From positions 62,001 through 126,000 of the forward strand of contig NZ_RHQN01000003.1 of assembly GCF_003935425.1 (NCBI RefSeq): 64,000 nucleotides of DNA, in the 5' to 3' direction. The position numbers and the translations under genes are program-made. The notes beneath the pieces are model-generated. The model saw nothing but the letters and a program-made list of their open reading frames with translations, was not told the DNA's origin and made no database searches. This DNA is from Pseudomonas sp. v388. Lineage in GTDB: Bacteria; Pseudomonadota; Gammaproteobacteria; Pseudomonadales; Pseudomonadaceae. This document shows, one piece after another, positions 17,903 through 26,402 of this stretch (position 1 is its first letter; every line of letters starts with the position of its first letter).

Positions 17903-18724
17903 TCACAGGCTGGATGAGCTTCGCCTGGCCTTGGCCCGCATTTTCGCGCACAGCGTGCTCATTTCGTCGTAAAGCGCCTGCGGGTGCTTGCGCTTGAGCT
18001 CCCAGGCCTGGCGTCCGTCGGCATGGGGCAGGATCATGAATTCGCCCAGGCCGACCTGCTCGTAGATGTATTCGGCAATCTCGCTGGCAGTGATCGGCGA
18101 GCCTTCCAGCAACTTGCCTACCTCGGCTTTCATGGCTGGGGTCGGGCCGCGGAAGGAATCGAGCAGGTTGGTGCGAAAGAACGACGGGCACACCACATGC
18201 ACATCGATCTGCTGCCCGCGCAGTTCCACCAGCAGGCTCTCCGACAGGGCCACCACACCGGCCTTGGCGACGTTGTAGTTGCTCATCGCCGGGCCTTGCA
18301 TCAAGGCCGCCATGGACGCGACGTTAATGATCCTGCCTTTGCTGGCTTCGAGCAGCGGCAGGAACGCCTTGCAGCCCTTGACCACGCCCATCAGGTTGAT
18401 CGCGATTTGCCAGTCCCAGTCTTCCAGGGACAATTCGCTGAAAAAGCCTCCCGACGCTACGCCTGCGTTGTTGACGATGACGTCAATGCCGGCAAACCGT
18501 TCCTGGCAGGCCTGCGCCAGCGCGGTGAGCTGGCTGTAGTCACGCACGTCGCAGCGTTGGGTGAAGCCGTCGCCGCCGGCCTGACGCACCAGCATGAGGG
18601 TTTCCAGCAAACCGGCATCGTTGACGTCGGACAACGCCAGGCGCCAGCCTTCCCGTGCCCAGCGCAGGGCGATTTCACGGCCCAGACCGGAGCCTGCGCC
18701 GGTAATCATGATGCGATTTTGCAT
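17903..18724 (-). CDS. SDR family oxidoreductase
   Basis: A 273-residue short-chain dehydrogenase/reductase. It has ITGAGSGLGREIALR (NAD(P)-binding TGxxxGxG), NNAG near residue 85, and YNVAK as the catalytic Tyr-Lys motif near 153. Beyond the Rossmann fold is a C-terminal extension with GRQAWELKRKHPQALYD, ending in a basic Ser-rich tail. The substrate is unknown. The ATG at 18724 is chosen because AAGG lies eight bases before it and because the fold begins there. The frame upstream to 18787 has no homology. Confidence 0.87.
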   Translation of the reverse strand: MQNRIMITGAGSGLGREIALRWAREGWRLALSDVNDAGLLETLMLVRQAGGDGFTQRCDVRDYSQLTALAQACQERFAGIDVIVNNAGVASGGFFSELSLEDWDWQIAINLMGVVKGCKAFLPLLEASKGRIINVASMAALMQGPAMSNYNVAKAGVVALSESLLVELRGQQIDVHVVCPSFFRTNLLDSFRGPTPAMKAEVGKLLEGSPITASEIAEYIYEQVGLGEFMILPHADGRQAWELKRKHPQALYDEMSTLCAKMRAKARRSSSSL

Positions 18725-18838
18725 GTCGAATGCCTTGTGGTTTGCCGGTAGGTGGCTGGAGTGTAAACACTGCACCCTGCCACGCACGCCACCATCAACT
18801 CGCTGAATGCCTCGGGCAAACCGCGGCGCGTGGCCCGG

Positions 18839-19216
18839 TCATCGATGTCGTGCGGGCCGCATGAGCCTGACCAGCAGCACGCCGTAGACCAGCGCATTGA
18901 TCACCAGCACCACGGCGCCGAGCCACAGCTGGATCTGCGGCGTCAGCCCGCCGGGATAAATGATCGCCACCACGTAGTGCTCGATGAACCCGCCGGCATA
19001 ACCCTGTTCGCCCGCCTTGAGGCGCAGGCTGTTTTCCAGCGGCGTCAGAGGGCAATACAGGTGAAAGAATTCCACCGCCGCGCCCCATGCCATCGCCGGC
19101 AGGTGCAGCGCCGCGACCCAGAGCCGCAGCAGCACCAACAGGCCGCCGCAGAGGACGAAGAGGATGAAAAGCAGGTGAAGGATAACCACCGCATCCGCGG
19201 CCAGACGATAAAGCAT
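18839..19216 (-). CDS. DUF2784 domain-containing membrane protein
   Basis: 125 residues with three or four hydrophobic helices. It includes HLLFILFVLCGGLL, then W....CPLTPLEN with the Cys-Pro-Leu-Thr motif, and HYVVAIIYPGGLTP. These are the diagnostic stretches of DUF2784, an uncharacterised inner-membrane family of this size. AGGGG lies eleven bases before the ATG. No functional neighbour. Confidence 0.88.
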   Translation of the reverse strand: MLYRLAADAVVILHLLFILFVLCGGLLVLLRLWVAALHLPAMAWGAAVEFFHLYCPLTPLENSLRLKAGEQGYAGGFIEHYVVAIIYPGGLTPQIQLWLGAVVLVINALVYGVLLVRLMRPARHR

Positions 19217-19417
19217 GCTTGGTCATTCCCCTGAAAGCCGAGGTCTGTACTGAATGCCCGGGAGACTTTTCGGCACTCTACAGGTTCCATTTCTTTTTAC
19301 CGTTTTCACAACCTTAATACTGCTGTAGGCGGTGCACTAAAGTGCCGCACTAAGTCGCTCAACCCATTGAAATAAAAGACTAATATTAAATTTGTAAAAA
19401 ATTATTCGTTCCACTTC

Positions 19418-19445
19418 GAACCTTTGCCGAGCGGTCGCAGTCGGA
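19418..19445 (+). promoter_or_regulatory. Candidate AlgU/RpoE-type (ECF) promoter upstream of the DUF3309 gene
   Basis: GAACCT at 19418-19423 and TCGGA at 19441-19445 are separated by 17 bases. This is close to the AlgU consensus GAACTT-N16/17-TCTGA, with one mismatch in each box. The predicted start would give a leader of about 80 bases. The surrounding 315-bp gap (19217-19531) has an AT-rich stretch at 19370-19410 and no other gene. Confidence 0.35.
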
Positions 19446-19531
19446 TGTTTCAAGCAGGCAAAACTTTATACCAATCGGTGAAGGCTTTACTTGCAGTTGC
19501 CCTTAATAGAACTCAAAAGAAGGAACTCATC

Positions 19532-19690
19532 ATGGGTATCGGCACAATTCTCATCATCGTCCTCATCCTGCTGCTGATCGGCGGTTTGCCGGTCTTCCCG
19601 CACTCGCGCAGCTGGGGTTACGGCCCGTCGGGCATCATCGGTACCATCCTGATCATTCTGCTGATCCTGGTACTGCTCGGCAGGATATGA
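19532..19690 (+). CDS. DUF3309 family small membrane protein
   Basis: 52 residues. Two hydrophobic segments (MGIGTILIIVLILLLIGGLP and IGTILIILLILVLLGRI) flank a central HSRSWGYGPSG. This is the signature of DUF3309, tiny membrane proteins of unknown function. AAGGA lies eight bases before the ATG. The frame is open further upstream to 19424, but those residues include the candidate promoter and look non-coding. A strong terminator follows directly. Membership in an envelope-stress regulon is inferred only from the promoter-like sequence. Confidence 0.85.
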   Translation: MGIGTILIIVLILLLIGGLPVFPHSRSWGYGPSGIIGTILIILLILVLLGRI

Positions 19691-19702
19691 CCTGCTGACG
19701 CA

Positions 19703-19732
19703 AAGCCCCGCTCACCAGCGGGGCTTTTTTTT
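19703..19732 (+). terminator. Rho-independent terminator of the DUF3309 gene
   Basis: AAGCCCCGCT, a four-base loop CACC, AGCGGGGCTT, then a run of eight T. A strong GC stem followed by T, twelve bases after the stop codon. Confidence 0.93.
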
Positions 19733-19752
19733 GCCCGGCGTATCCTGTCAAC

Positions 19753-19780
19753 GAAAAAGCAGCCCGAAGGCTGCTCTTTC
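19753..19780 (-). terminator. Rho-independent terminator of the yjcH-actP operon
   Basis: Read on the minus strand: AGCAGCC, TTCG loop, GGCTGCT followed by T5. It is about 27 bases downstream of the actP stop. A UUCG tetraloop and T-run make it convincing. Confidence 0.9.
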
Positions 19781-19806
19781 ATTACGTGTGGAACCTGGTT
19801 GAATCC

Positions 19807-21465
19807 TTAGTGCGAAACCGCCCCACTGGCACCCAACCCCGTCTGCGACCGGACGAACTGCGGGAAGAACAAGGCGCGCTCGCCTTCCGCTGCTTTCGAC
19901 TTGTCGGTGATGGAGAAGATCCAGATGCCGACGAAGGCGATGATGATCGAGAACAGCGCCGGGTATTCATACGGGAAGATCGGTTTAGGGTTGTGCAAGA
20001 TCTGCACCCAGATGGTCGGACCCAGCACCATCAGCACCACCGCGCTGACCAGGCCCATCCAGCCGCCGATCATGGCGCCGCGGGTAGTCAGGTTCTTCCA
20101 GTACATGGAAAGCAGCAGGATCGGGAAGTTGCAGCTGGCCGCAACCGAGAACGCCAGGCCGACCATGAACGCGATGTTCTGGCTTTCGAAGGCGATGCCC
20201 AGAAGAATGGCCACGACCGCCAGGGCGATGGTGGTCATCTTCGAGATGCGAATCTCATCCTTCTCGTTGGCTTTGCCTGCCTTGATGACGCTGGCATACA
20301 GGTCGTGGGACACCGCCGAAGCACCGGCCAGCGTCAAGCCGGCCACCACAGCCAGGATGGTCGCGAAGGCTACCGCCGAAATGAAGCCCAGGAACAGACT
20401 GCCGCCTACCGCGTCAGCCAGATGCACCGCCGCCATGTTGTTACCACCCAACAGCGCACCGGCTGCGTCCTTGAACGCCGGGTTGGTGCTGACCAGCAGG
20501 ATCGCGCCGAAACCGATGATGAAGGTCAGGATGTAGAAGTAGCCGATGAAACCGGTGGCATACAGCACCGACTTGCGGGCTTCCTTGGCGTCGCTCACGG
20601 TGAAGAAGCGCATCAGGATGTGCGGCAGGCCGGCAGTACCGAACATCAGCGCCAGACCCAGAGAGAACGCCGAGATCGGATCTTTCACCAGGCCGCCAGG
20701 GCTCATGATCGCTTCACCTTTGGGGTGAACCTTGACCGCCTCGGAGAACAGCATGTTGAAGTCGAAGTTGACGTGCTTCATGACCATCAGCGCCATGAAC
20801 GATGCACCGGACAGCAACATCACCGCCTTGATGATCTGCACCCAGGTCGTCGCGAGCATGCCGCCGAACAGTACGTACAGGCACATCAGGATGCCGACCA
20901 GAATGACTGCCACGGTGTAGTCCAGGCCGAACAGCAGCTGGATCAGCTTGCCGGCGCCGACCATCTGGGCAATCAGATAGAACGCCACTACCACCAGCGA
21001 ACCGCAGGCAGACAGTGTGCGAATTTCCTTTTGCTTGAGGCGATAGGACGCCACGTCGGCAAAAGTGTACTTGCCCAGGTTACGCAGACGCTCGGCGATC
21101 AGGAACAGAATGATCGGCCAGCCCACCAGGAAGCCGATGGAGTAGATCAGGCCGTCGTAGCCTGAGGTGTACACCAGCGCGGAAATACCCAGGAATGACG
21201 CCGCCGACATGTAGTCGCCGGCGATAGCCAGGCCGTTCTGAAAACCGGTGATCTTACCACCCGCCGAATAGTAGTCCGATGCGGTCTTGTTCTTTTTCGA
21301 GGCCCAGTAGGTGATGTACAGCGTAAAGGCTACAAATGCCACGAACATGACGATCGCTGAAATGTTCAGGGGCTGTTTCTGCACGGCTCCGGTCAACGCA
21401 TCTGCCGCCCAGAGGGTGGGTGCGAAGGCTGCCAGGCCGACGGCTGCTGATAGGCGGCGGATCAT
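19807..21465 (-). CDS. actP: Cation/acetate symporter ActP
   Basis: 552 residues: an N-terminal signal-like segment ending near ADA, then about 13 membrane helices of the sodium:solute symporter family. It includes [21 protein letters not shown] and [13 protein letters not shown], the typical ActP start. It takes up acetate (and propionate or glyoxylate in other species) with a cation. The start overlaps the yjcH stop by four bases, the conserved DUF485-actP pair. The acs gene, adjacent in enterics, is not here. GGAGG lies seven bases before the ATG. Confidence 0.95.
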   Translation of the reverse strand: MIRRLSAAVGLAAFAPTLWAADALTGAVQKQPLNISAIVMFVAFVAFTLYITYWASKKNKTASDYYSAGGKITGFQNGLAIAGDYMSAASFLGISALVYTSGYDGLIYSIGFLVGWPIILFLIAERLRNLGKYTFADVASYRLKQKEIRTLSACGSLVVVAFYLIAQMVGAGKLIQLLFGLDYTVAVILVGILMCLYVLFGGMLATTWVQIIKAVMLLSGASFMALMVMKHVNFDFNMLFSEAVKVHPKGEAIMSPGGLVKDPISAFSLGLALMFGTAGLPHILMRFFTVSDAKEARKSVLYATGFIGYFYILTFIIGFGAILLVSTNPAFKDAAGALLGGNNMAAVHLADAVGGSLFLGFISAVAFATILAVVAGLTLAGASAVSHDLYASVIKAGKANEKDEIRISKMTTIALAVVAILLGIAFESQNIAFMVGLAFSVAASCNFPILLLSMYWKNLTTRGAMIGGWMGLVSAVVLMVLGPTIWVQILHNPKPIFPYEYPALFSIIIAFVGIWIFSITDKSKAAEGERALFFPQFVRSQTGLGASGAVSH

Positions 21466-21773
21466 TGCTGTGCCTCCTTCAGGATGGCGTTGTTCAGGTC
21501 ATCGAATTCGCCGTTTGCACGACGAACGTAAATGGCCGTCAGCACGAAGGCGGACAGAATCAAGCCGACACCAATGGGCATGCCCCAGGTGATGGTGGAT
21601 TCGGGGCTGAGCTTGGCTCCCAGAATATGAGGGCCATAAGCGATCAAAAGGATAAAGGCCGCATACAGGCCGAGCATGATCGCCGAGAGAATCCAGGCGA
21701 AGCGCTCTCTTTTTGAGACCAGCTCCTTGAAGCGCGGGCTGTTTTGAATCGAGAGGTAAATGCTGTCGTTCAT
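21462..21773 (-). CDS. yjcH: DUF485 membrane protein YjcH
   Basis: 103 residues: a cytoplasmic N-terminus ([16 protein letters not shown]), two membrane helices, and a charged C-terminus. This is the DUF485 family, nearly always the gene before actP and presumed an accessory subunit. GAGG lies eight bases before the ATG. Translation is coupled to actP by ATGA-type overlap. The operon promoter must lie in 21774-21940, where I see no clear consensus. Confidence 0.92.
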   Translation of the reverse strand: MNDSIYLSIQNSPRFKELVSKRERFAWILSAIMLGLYAAFILLIAYGPHILGAKLSPESTITWGMPIGVGLILSAFVLTAIYVRRANGEFDDLNNAILKEAQQ

Positions 21774-21941
21774 TGTTTTTGTCCTCGCAGCACAGATGAG
21801 ATGTCACGCAATCCACTTTAGTCGGCTCCGGAGCGCACTCCAGACGACCTTAGTATTAGAACGACATTAATCCTGCGCGACGGATTGTGCACCCAGGCAA
21901 TCCGGTTACATCGACAGTGAGAAAAGCGGTATCGAATAGAC

Positions 21942-21975
21942 AAAAAAGACCGTCCGGCGGTAACACCGGACGGTC
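21942..21975 (-). terminator. Rho-independent terminator of the betaine-binding protein gene
   Basis: Minus strand: GACCGTCCGGTG, a four-base loop, CGCCGGACGGTC, then T6. A 12-bp stem 45 bases downstream of the stop at 22020. Confidence 0.93.
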
Positions 21976-22019
21976 CTGTAAAGGTATCAACCTGAACTCA
22001 GGCTGAGTGCTTCAACGGT

Positions 22020-22874
22020 TCACCGGGCGGTCCAGGCGGCCACACGTTCAGGATGCCTGGCCACCCAGTCCTTGGCGGCAGCTTCCGGTTTGGCGCCATC
22101 CTGAATGGCCAGCATCACTTCGCCGATCTCATCCTTGGACTCCCACTGGAATTTTTTCAGGAATGCGACCACTTCCGGCGCCTTTTTCTCCAGATTCAGG
22201 CTGGCCACGTTATCGACGGTTTCCGCCGCGCCGTACACGCCTTTTGGGTCTTCCAGAAAGCGCAGCTTCCATTTGGCGAACATCCAGTGCGGCACCCAGC
22301 CGGTCACCGCGATGGATTCGTTGCGCTTCTCGGCACGAGTCAGCTCGGCAATCATCCCCGCGCCCGAACTGGCCTGCAGCTTGTAGCCGGTCAGACCATA
22401 GTCCTTGATGGCCTGGTCGGTCTTGATCATCACCCCCGAGCCGGCATCGATGCCGGTGATCTTGCTCTTGAAGGACTCATCGGTCTTGAGGTCTTCGATG
22501 GACTTGGCCTTGACGTACTCCGGCACGATCAGGCCGATCTTGGCATCCTTGAAGTTGGGGCCGTAATTGACCACTTGATCCTTGTATTTGGTGTAGTACT
22601 CGCCATGGGTGACCGGCAGCCAGGCCGACAGGATCATATCCAGCTTGTCGGTGGCTACCGCCTGCCACATGATCCCCGCCGCAACCGACTGCAACTTCAC
22701 GTCATAGCCAAGCTTCTGCTTGAGCACTTCAGAGGCGACAAAGGTGGTGGCGACACTGTCGGACCAGCCTTCGACATAGCCAATGGTTACGGTCTTGGTT
22801 TGAGCAATGGCCAGCGTGGAACTGGCGGCCAGGATCAGAGCGGCACCCGCCCCCAGAATATTTCGCATCTTCAT
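22020..22874 (-). CDS. Glycine betaine/quaternary amine ABC transporter substrate-binding protein (orphan)
   Basis: 284 residues. A Sec signal (MKMRNILGAGAALILAASST..AIAQ) is followed by an OpuAC domain. VTIGYVEGWSDSVATTFVASE is the usual start, and WLPVTHGEYY and VTGWVPHWMFAKW supply aromatic residues that typically form the betaine box. It binds a quaternary amine in the periplasm. No permease or ATPase is adjacent. Pseudomonas uses stand-alone binding proteins (BetX, CaiX) with the shared CbcWV core, and this may be one of them. ATGs at 22877 and 22874 are both possible. GGGGA spacing favours 22874. Confidence 0.88.
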   Translation of the reverse strand: MKMRNILGAGAALILAASSTLAIAQTKTVTIGYVEGWSDSVATTFVASEVLKQKLGYDVKLQSVAAGIMWQAVATDKLDMILSAWLPVTHGEYYTKYKDQVVNYGPNFKDAKIGLIVPEYVKAKSIEDLKTDESFKSKITGIDAGSGVMIKTDQAIKDYGLTGYKLQASSGAGMIAELTRAEKRNESIAVTGWVPHWMFAKWKLRFLEDPKGVYGAAETVDNVASLNLEKKAPEVVAFLKKFQWESKDEIGEVMLAIQDGAKPEAAAKDWVARHPERVAAWTAR

Positions 22875-23261
22875 CATCACTTCCCCACAAGTCGTGCGCC
22901 GACGAAAGTCGGGGCTGGTTAACGTTGTTCTCAAGGACGCCCGCAATGCCCGGCTTTGGGGCAACCGGCGGCCTTCACGTTTCGATCGTTGCAGCCTGCA
23001 CTGCGGGGCAGACCCGCAGCGCTTCGATCATCAACCTGGGCCGCAATGCGGCATGCTCTGACTGCGACATTGAGGCAGTGGGAAACGACATCACGTCGCC
23101 ATCAACGACATTGGGCCGAAAAAATCGGGGCACGTCCGTCCGAATCTTGCATGCCGGAAGTCTGCCGCGGCAGTGCAGCCAGGCCGACAGGCCTGTCAGG
23201 GCGTGCATCAAGCGACAGGTGACGCCCCGCAATGGCGCCTGACCCAAGGTGGGAACGGCAT

Positions 23262-23304
23262 GTGTTACCGCGTTTGTCCGGCGTAGCGCGCAAACGGGTA
23301 GCAC
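23262..23304 (+). promoter_or_regulatory. Candidate CbrB upstream activating site (imperfect inverted repeat)
   Basis: GTGTTACCGCGTTTG and CAAACGGGTAGCAC form an imperfect inverted repeat with a 14-base centre. It lies about 110-150 bases before the predicted sigma-54 transcript start. CbrB activates CrcZ-type RNAs from sites with TGTTAC/GTAACA halves. The left half matches exactly and the right half has one mismatch. The assignment is inference. Confidence 0.45.
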
Positions 23305-23384
23305 GGGAACATTTTCACTACACAGATCCGCTGCCGGCCACCTCGCAAATCCCCAACACCTTGATTCACAACGATTTTCAAAAG

Positions 23385-23401
23385 TTGGCACAGCTTCTGC
23401 T
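23385..23401 (+). promoter_or_regulatory. Sigma-54 (RpoN) promoter of the Crc-type RNA
   Basis: TTGGCACAGCTTCTGCT: GG at 23387-23388 and GC at 23399-23400 are separated by exactly ten bases. This fits the sigma-54 consensus YTGGCAC-N5-TTGCW apart from one position in the -12 element. A transcript start near 23411 is expected. Confidence 0.75.
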
Positions 23402-23410
23402 ATCTCTCTG

Positions 23411-23800
23411 GCACAACAAAAACAATAAATGCGCAGCAACCTAATAAGAACAAGACGTACGGCTCTGACATAACAAGAACAACACGGACAGAGGCGCAGC
23501 TAACAGATTTTTTTGGAGTGGATAGCTTTACAGGGCGTGCTGGTACAGAAGCCCGCAACCGGACAGAGAACAATAAAACTACCTTCAGGTAGCTCCCGGA
23601 CCGGCTGGATCATGATGTTGTGCAGACTAGTGATTGAAGTGACTCAGCGCTCAAAAAAATACGTTTGCTCTTGACCCCGCATGGGGGTCGCACAAGAACG
23701 CAGTAAAGGGCGTGCCGCCAAAAACAAGAACAGGCCGCCCTATAAGAATAAAAAGAGCACGTGAAACCACAATTGGAGGAGAGCCCAGGCTCTCCTTTGT
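23411..23800 (+). ncRNA. CrcZ/CrcY/CrcX-type Hfq-Crc sequestering small RNA
   Basis: A predicted RNA of about 390 nt in a 1.1-kb gene-free gap. It begins about 11 bases after a sigma-54 promoter. It carries repeated A-rich motifs of the Crc/Hfq AAnAAnAA type: AACAAAAACAATAAA (23415), AATAAGAACAA (23443), AACAAGAACAA (23472), AACAATAAAA (23569), AACAAGAACA (23723) and ATAAGAATAAAA (23742). An internal hairpin CTACCTTCAGGTAG follows the fourth. A terminal stem GGAGAGC-CCAG-GCTCTCC plus TTTGTGCTTT closes it. Promoter class, length (CrcZ and CrcY are about 370-410 nt) and motif number fit RNAs that relieve carbon catabolite repression. Which paralogue it is cannot be told here. Confidence 0.75.
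23778..23800 (+). terminator. Terminator of the Crc-type RNA
   Basis: Stem GGAGAGC/GCTCTCC with a four-base loop, followed by TTTGTGCTTT. A moderate T-tract. It ends the last A-rich motif block and lies 220 bases before the next gene. Confidence 0.6.
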
Positions 23801-24020
23801 GCTTTCCGGCGATCCGGATTCTCCCGCCCCGCCCGCCCTGCCCCGGCGTCCCAGCCCTTTCCCGCACAAAAAAAGCACAGACCTGCATTGCAAATTCACC
23901 AGAACGTGTATCGTCTCAGCCTGTTTACAAAGGTTTGCCTGTTCATGCGGCACTTTGGCACTACACCGATGGTCATAGGCTGCGTACTTCACCAGCACTT
24001 CTTTCCCAAGGGATTTAGTC

Positions 24021-25319
24021 ATGCTCCGTTTTCTGCGCTTCGCTACCGTGATAGGTGGCCTCTGTTTGAGTGCGTCCGCTCTGGCGACCAACGTCGACCC
24101 CGCCACTTATGGCTACCCGCTGACTAATCCGTTCGAAGCGACCATTGCTACAACCCCGCCGGACCTGCGTCCGCAAGTACCGGCCGATGACGACATCGAC
24201 CAGGAAGTCTACTCGCTCAACCTGCGCCCCGAGCGCGAGTTCACGCTGCCGGACAACTTCTGGGCAGTCAAGAAACTGCACTACCGCCTGGCACGCCAGG
24301 ATCATGCCGCGCCTTTGATCTTCCTGATCGCCGGCACCGGCGCGCCGTACAACAGCACGCTCAACGAATTCCTCAAGAAGTTGTACTACGGCGCCGGCTA
24401 CCACGTCGTGCAACTGTCCTCGCCGACCAGCTACGACTTCATGAGCTCCGCTTCGCGTTACGCGACGCCGGGGATTTCCAAGGATGATGCCGAAGATCTG
24501 TATCGGGTCATGCAAGCGGTTCGCGCCCAGCAGGCCGACCTGCCGATTACCGAGTTCTACCTGACCGGCTACAGCCTGGGTGCGTTGAACGCAGCTTTCG
24601 TCGCGCATCTGGACGAAACCCGCCGCAGCTTCAACTTCAAGAAAGTGCTGCTGCTCAACCCGCCGGTGAACCTCTACACGTCTATCAGCAACCTCGACAA
24701 GCTGGTGCAGACCAACGTCAAAGGCATCAACAACACCACCACGTTCTATGAACTGGTGCTGGCCAAGCTGACCCGTTACTTCCGCCAGAAAGGCTACATC
24801 GACCTCAACGACGCTCTGCTCTACGACTTCCAGCAGTCCAAGCAGCATTTGACCAACGAACAGATGGCCATGCTGATCGGCACCTCGTTCCGATTCTCGT
24901 CGGCGGACATCGCATTCACCTCCGACCTGGTCAACCGTCGCGGCCTGATTACTCCGCCGAAATTCCCGATCACCGAAGGCACCAGCCTGTCGCCGTTTCT
25001 CAAGCGGGCATTGCAGTGCGACTTCGACTGCTACCTGACCGAGCAGGTCATTCCGAGCTGGCGCGCCCGCACCGACGGCGGCAGCCTGTTGCAGCTGGTG
25101 GATCAGGTCAGCCTGTATGCGCTCAAGGATTACCTGCACAGCAGCAGCAAGATCGCCGTCATGCATAACGCCGACGACGTGATCCTGGGCTCCGGCGACC
25201 TGGGCTTCCTGCGCAAGACTTTCGGCGATCGCCTGACCGTTTATCCGTACGGCGGCCATTGCGGCAACATCAACTACAGCGTCAACAGCGACGCCATGCT
25301 GGAGTTCTTCCGTGGCTAA
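24021..25319 (+). CDS. Secreted alpha/beta hydrolase-like protein upstream of mlaA
   Basis: 432 residues with a Sec signal (MLRFLRFATVIGGLCLSASALA). The hydrolase fold shows LIFLIAGTGAPYN after the first strands, nucleophile elbow GYSLGAL (Ser about 192), HNADDVILG (acid) and YGGHCGN (His about 415). All three triad members are therefore present. The protein should be periplasmic or envelope-associated. It overlaps the MlaA-like gene by eight bases, so the pair is translationally coupled. I infer a role with MlaA in outer-membrane phospholipid handling, for example as an esterase or phospholipase. The substrate is unknown. Confidence 0.75.
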   Translation: MLRFLRFATVIGGLCLSASALATNVDPATYGYPLTNPFEATIATTPPDLRPQVPADDDIDQEVYSLNLRPEREFTLPDNFWAVKKLHYRLARQDHAAPLIFLIAGTGAPYNSTLNEFLKKLYYGAGYHVVQLSSPTSYDFMSSASRYATPGISKDDAEDLYRVMQAVRAQQADLPITEFYLTGYSLGALNAAFVAHLDETRRSFNFKKVLLLNPPVNLYTSISNLDKLVQTNVKGINNTTTFYELVLAKLTRYFRQKGYIDLNDALLYDFQQSKQHLTNEQMAMLIGTSFRFSSADIAFTSDLVNRRGLITPPKFPITEGTSLSPFLKRALQCDFDCYLTEQVIPSWRARTDGGSLLQLVDQVSLYALKDYLHSSSKIAVMHNADDVILGSGDLGFLRKTFGDRLTVYPYGGHCGNINYSVNSDAMLEFFRG

Positions 25320-26118
25320 ACGTCTTTTACTTCTCGCTGCCCTGCTTTGCGCGGGCGCTGTGCAGGCCGACGAAAATGACAACCGGGCTGAACATCCGGC
25401 AACCGTGACCCGTCAGCTCGATGCCGACGGCTTCACCCAGCCGCTCAAGTCCCTGCAGTTCAACCCTGGGCTGGACCAGCGCGAGTTCGAGCGCGCCTCG
25501 ATCAACGCCCTGGAAGTCTACGATCCGCTGGAGTCGTGGAACCGCCGGGTCTACCACTTCAACTATCGTTTCGATGAGTGGGTGTTCCTGCCAGTTGTCA
25601 ACGGCTATCGCTACGTCACTCCCGGTTTCGTGCGCAGCGGCGTGAGCAACTTCTTCAGCAACCTGGGCGACGTGCCGAACCTGCTCAACAGCCTGTTCCA
25701 GTTCAAGGGCCAGCGCTCGATGCAGACCACCGGTCGCCTGCTGCTCAACACCACCATCGGCGTTGCCGGCCTATGGGACCCGGCCACCATGATGGGCCTG
25801 CCGCGCCAGAGCGAAGACTTCGGCCAGACCCTGGGCTTCTACGGCGTACCGGCCGGTCCTTACCTGGTGCTGCCGCTGTTCGGCCCTTCGAACCTGCGCG
25901 ACACCGGCGGGCTGCTGTTCGACTACGCCGCCGAACAGCAGGTCAACTTCCTCAATGTGGCCGAGGTCAGCAACGATCATCCGGAAATCACCCTGCTGCG
26001 CGCCATCGACCGCCGCTACGTGACCAGCTTCCGTTATGGCCAGCTGAACTCGCCGTTCGAGTACGAGAAAGTGCGTTACGTGTACACCGAATCGCGCAAG
26101 TTGCAGATTGCCGAATAG
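25312..26118 (+). CDS. mlaA: MlaA/VacJ family protein
   Basis: 268 residues. The MlaA domain spans about 60-240: DPLESWNRRVYHFNYRFD, then FFSNLGDVPNLLNSLFQFK, GLWDPATMMGL and GPYLVLPLFGPSNLRD. MlaA removes mislocalised phospholipid from the outer-membrane outer leaflet. E. coli MlaA is a lipoprotein. Here the signal ends LLCAGAVQA-DE with no proper lipobox (Leu, not Gly/Ala/Ser, before Cys), so signal peptidase I cleavage seems likely. The start is GTG inside the hydrolase gene, with GGAG seven bases before. A terminator follows. Confidence 0.88.
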   Translation: MAKRLLLLAALLCAGAVQADENDNRAEHPATVTRQLDADGFTQPLKSLQFNPGLDQREFERASINALEVYDPLESWNRRVYHFNYRFDEWVFLPVVNGYRYVTPGFVRSGVSNFFSNLGDVPNLLNSLFQFKGQRSMQTTGRLLLNTTIGVAGLWDPATMMGLPRQSEDFGQTLGFYGVPAGPYLVLPLFGPSNLRDTGGLLFDYAAEQQVNFLNVAEVSNDHPEITLLRAIDRRYVTSFRYGQLNSPFEYEKVRYVYTESRKLQIAE

Positions 26119-26138
26119 GTTGATCGCCTGCACAAGAA

Positions 26139-26170
26139 GGCCAGCCCGTAAAACGGCTGGCCTTTTTTTA
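26139..26170 (+). terminator. Rho-independent terminator of the hydrolase-mlaA operon
   Basis: GGCCAGCCG, a five-base loop, CGGCTGGCC, then T7. It starts about 20 bases past the mlaA stop. Confidence 0.93.
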
Positions 26171-26236
26171 TAGGCGTTGCGGCGCTTGCCTGGATGCTTC
26201 CCGCGACGCAACCGCTGCGGCCGGACCAGCGTTTTT

Positions 26237-26257
26237 CGCGAGCAAGCTCGCCTACAG
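26237..26257. repeat. Single REP palindrome
   Basis: CGCGAGCAAGCTCGCCTACAG, one half of the Pseudomonas REP type, isolated between the mlaA terminator and the pirin gene. Confidence 0.65.
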
Positions 26258-26402
26258 ATCAGCGCCTTTGAAAACCGGTGTCGCTGACGCCCTATTGATA
26301 CATTCATAAATCTGATCAATTACCTGAGGATTTCGAACCCATCGTTCGAACGCTTGCGCCTATCATGGCGGCATTGCCACCTGACCAGGAGAGCCCCTTT
26401 TC

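Noticed and set aside
19786-21165. A 459-codon plus-strand open frame opposite actP
   Set aside because: Very rich in Asp, Gln, His and Arg, as expected for the antisense of a membrane protein. No ribosome site.
22975-23439. A 154-codon minus-strand frame upstream of the betaine-binding gene
   Set aside because: Cys- and Arg-rich, with no recognisable domain. It overlaps the sigma-54 promoter and upstream site of the Crc-type RNA. Probably not coding.
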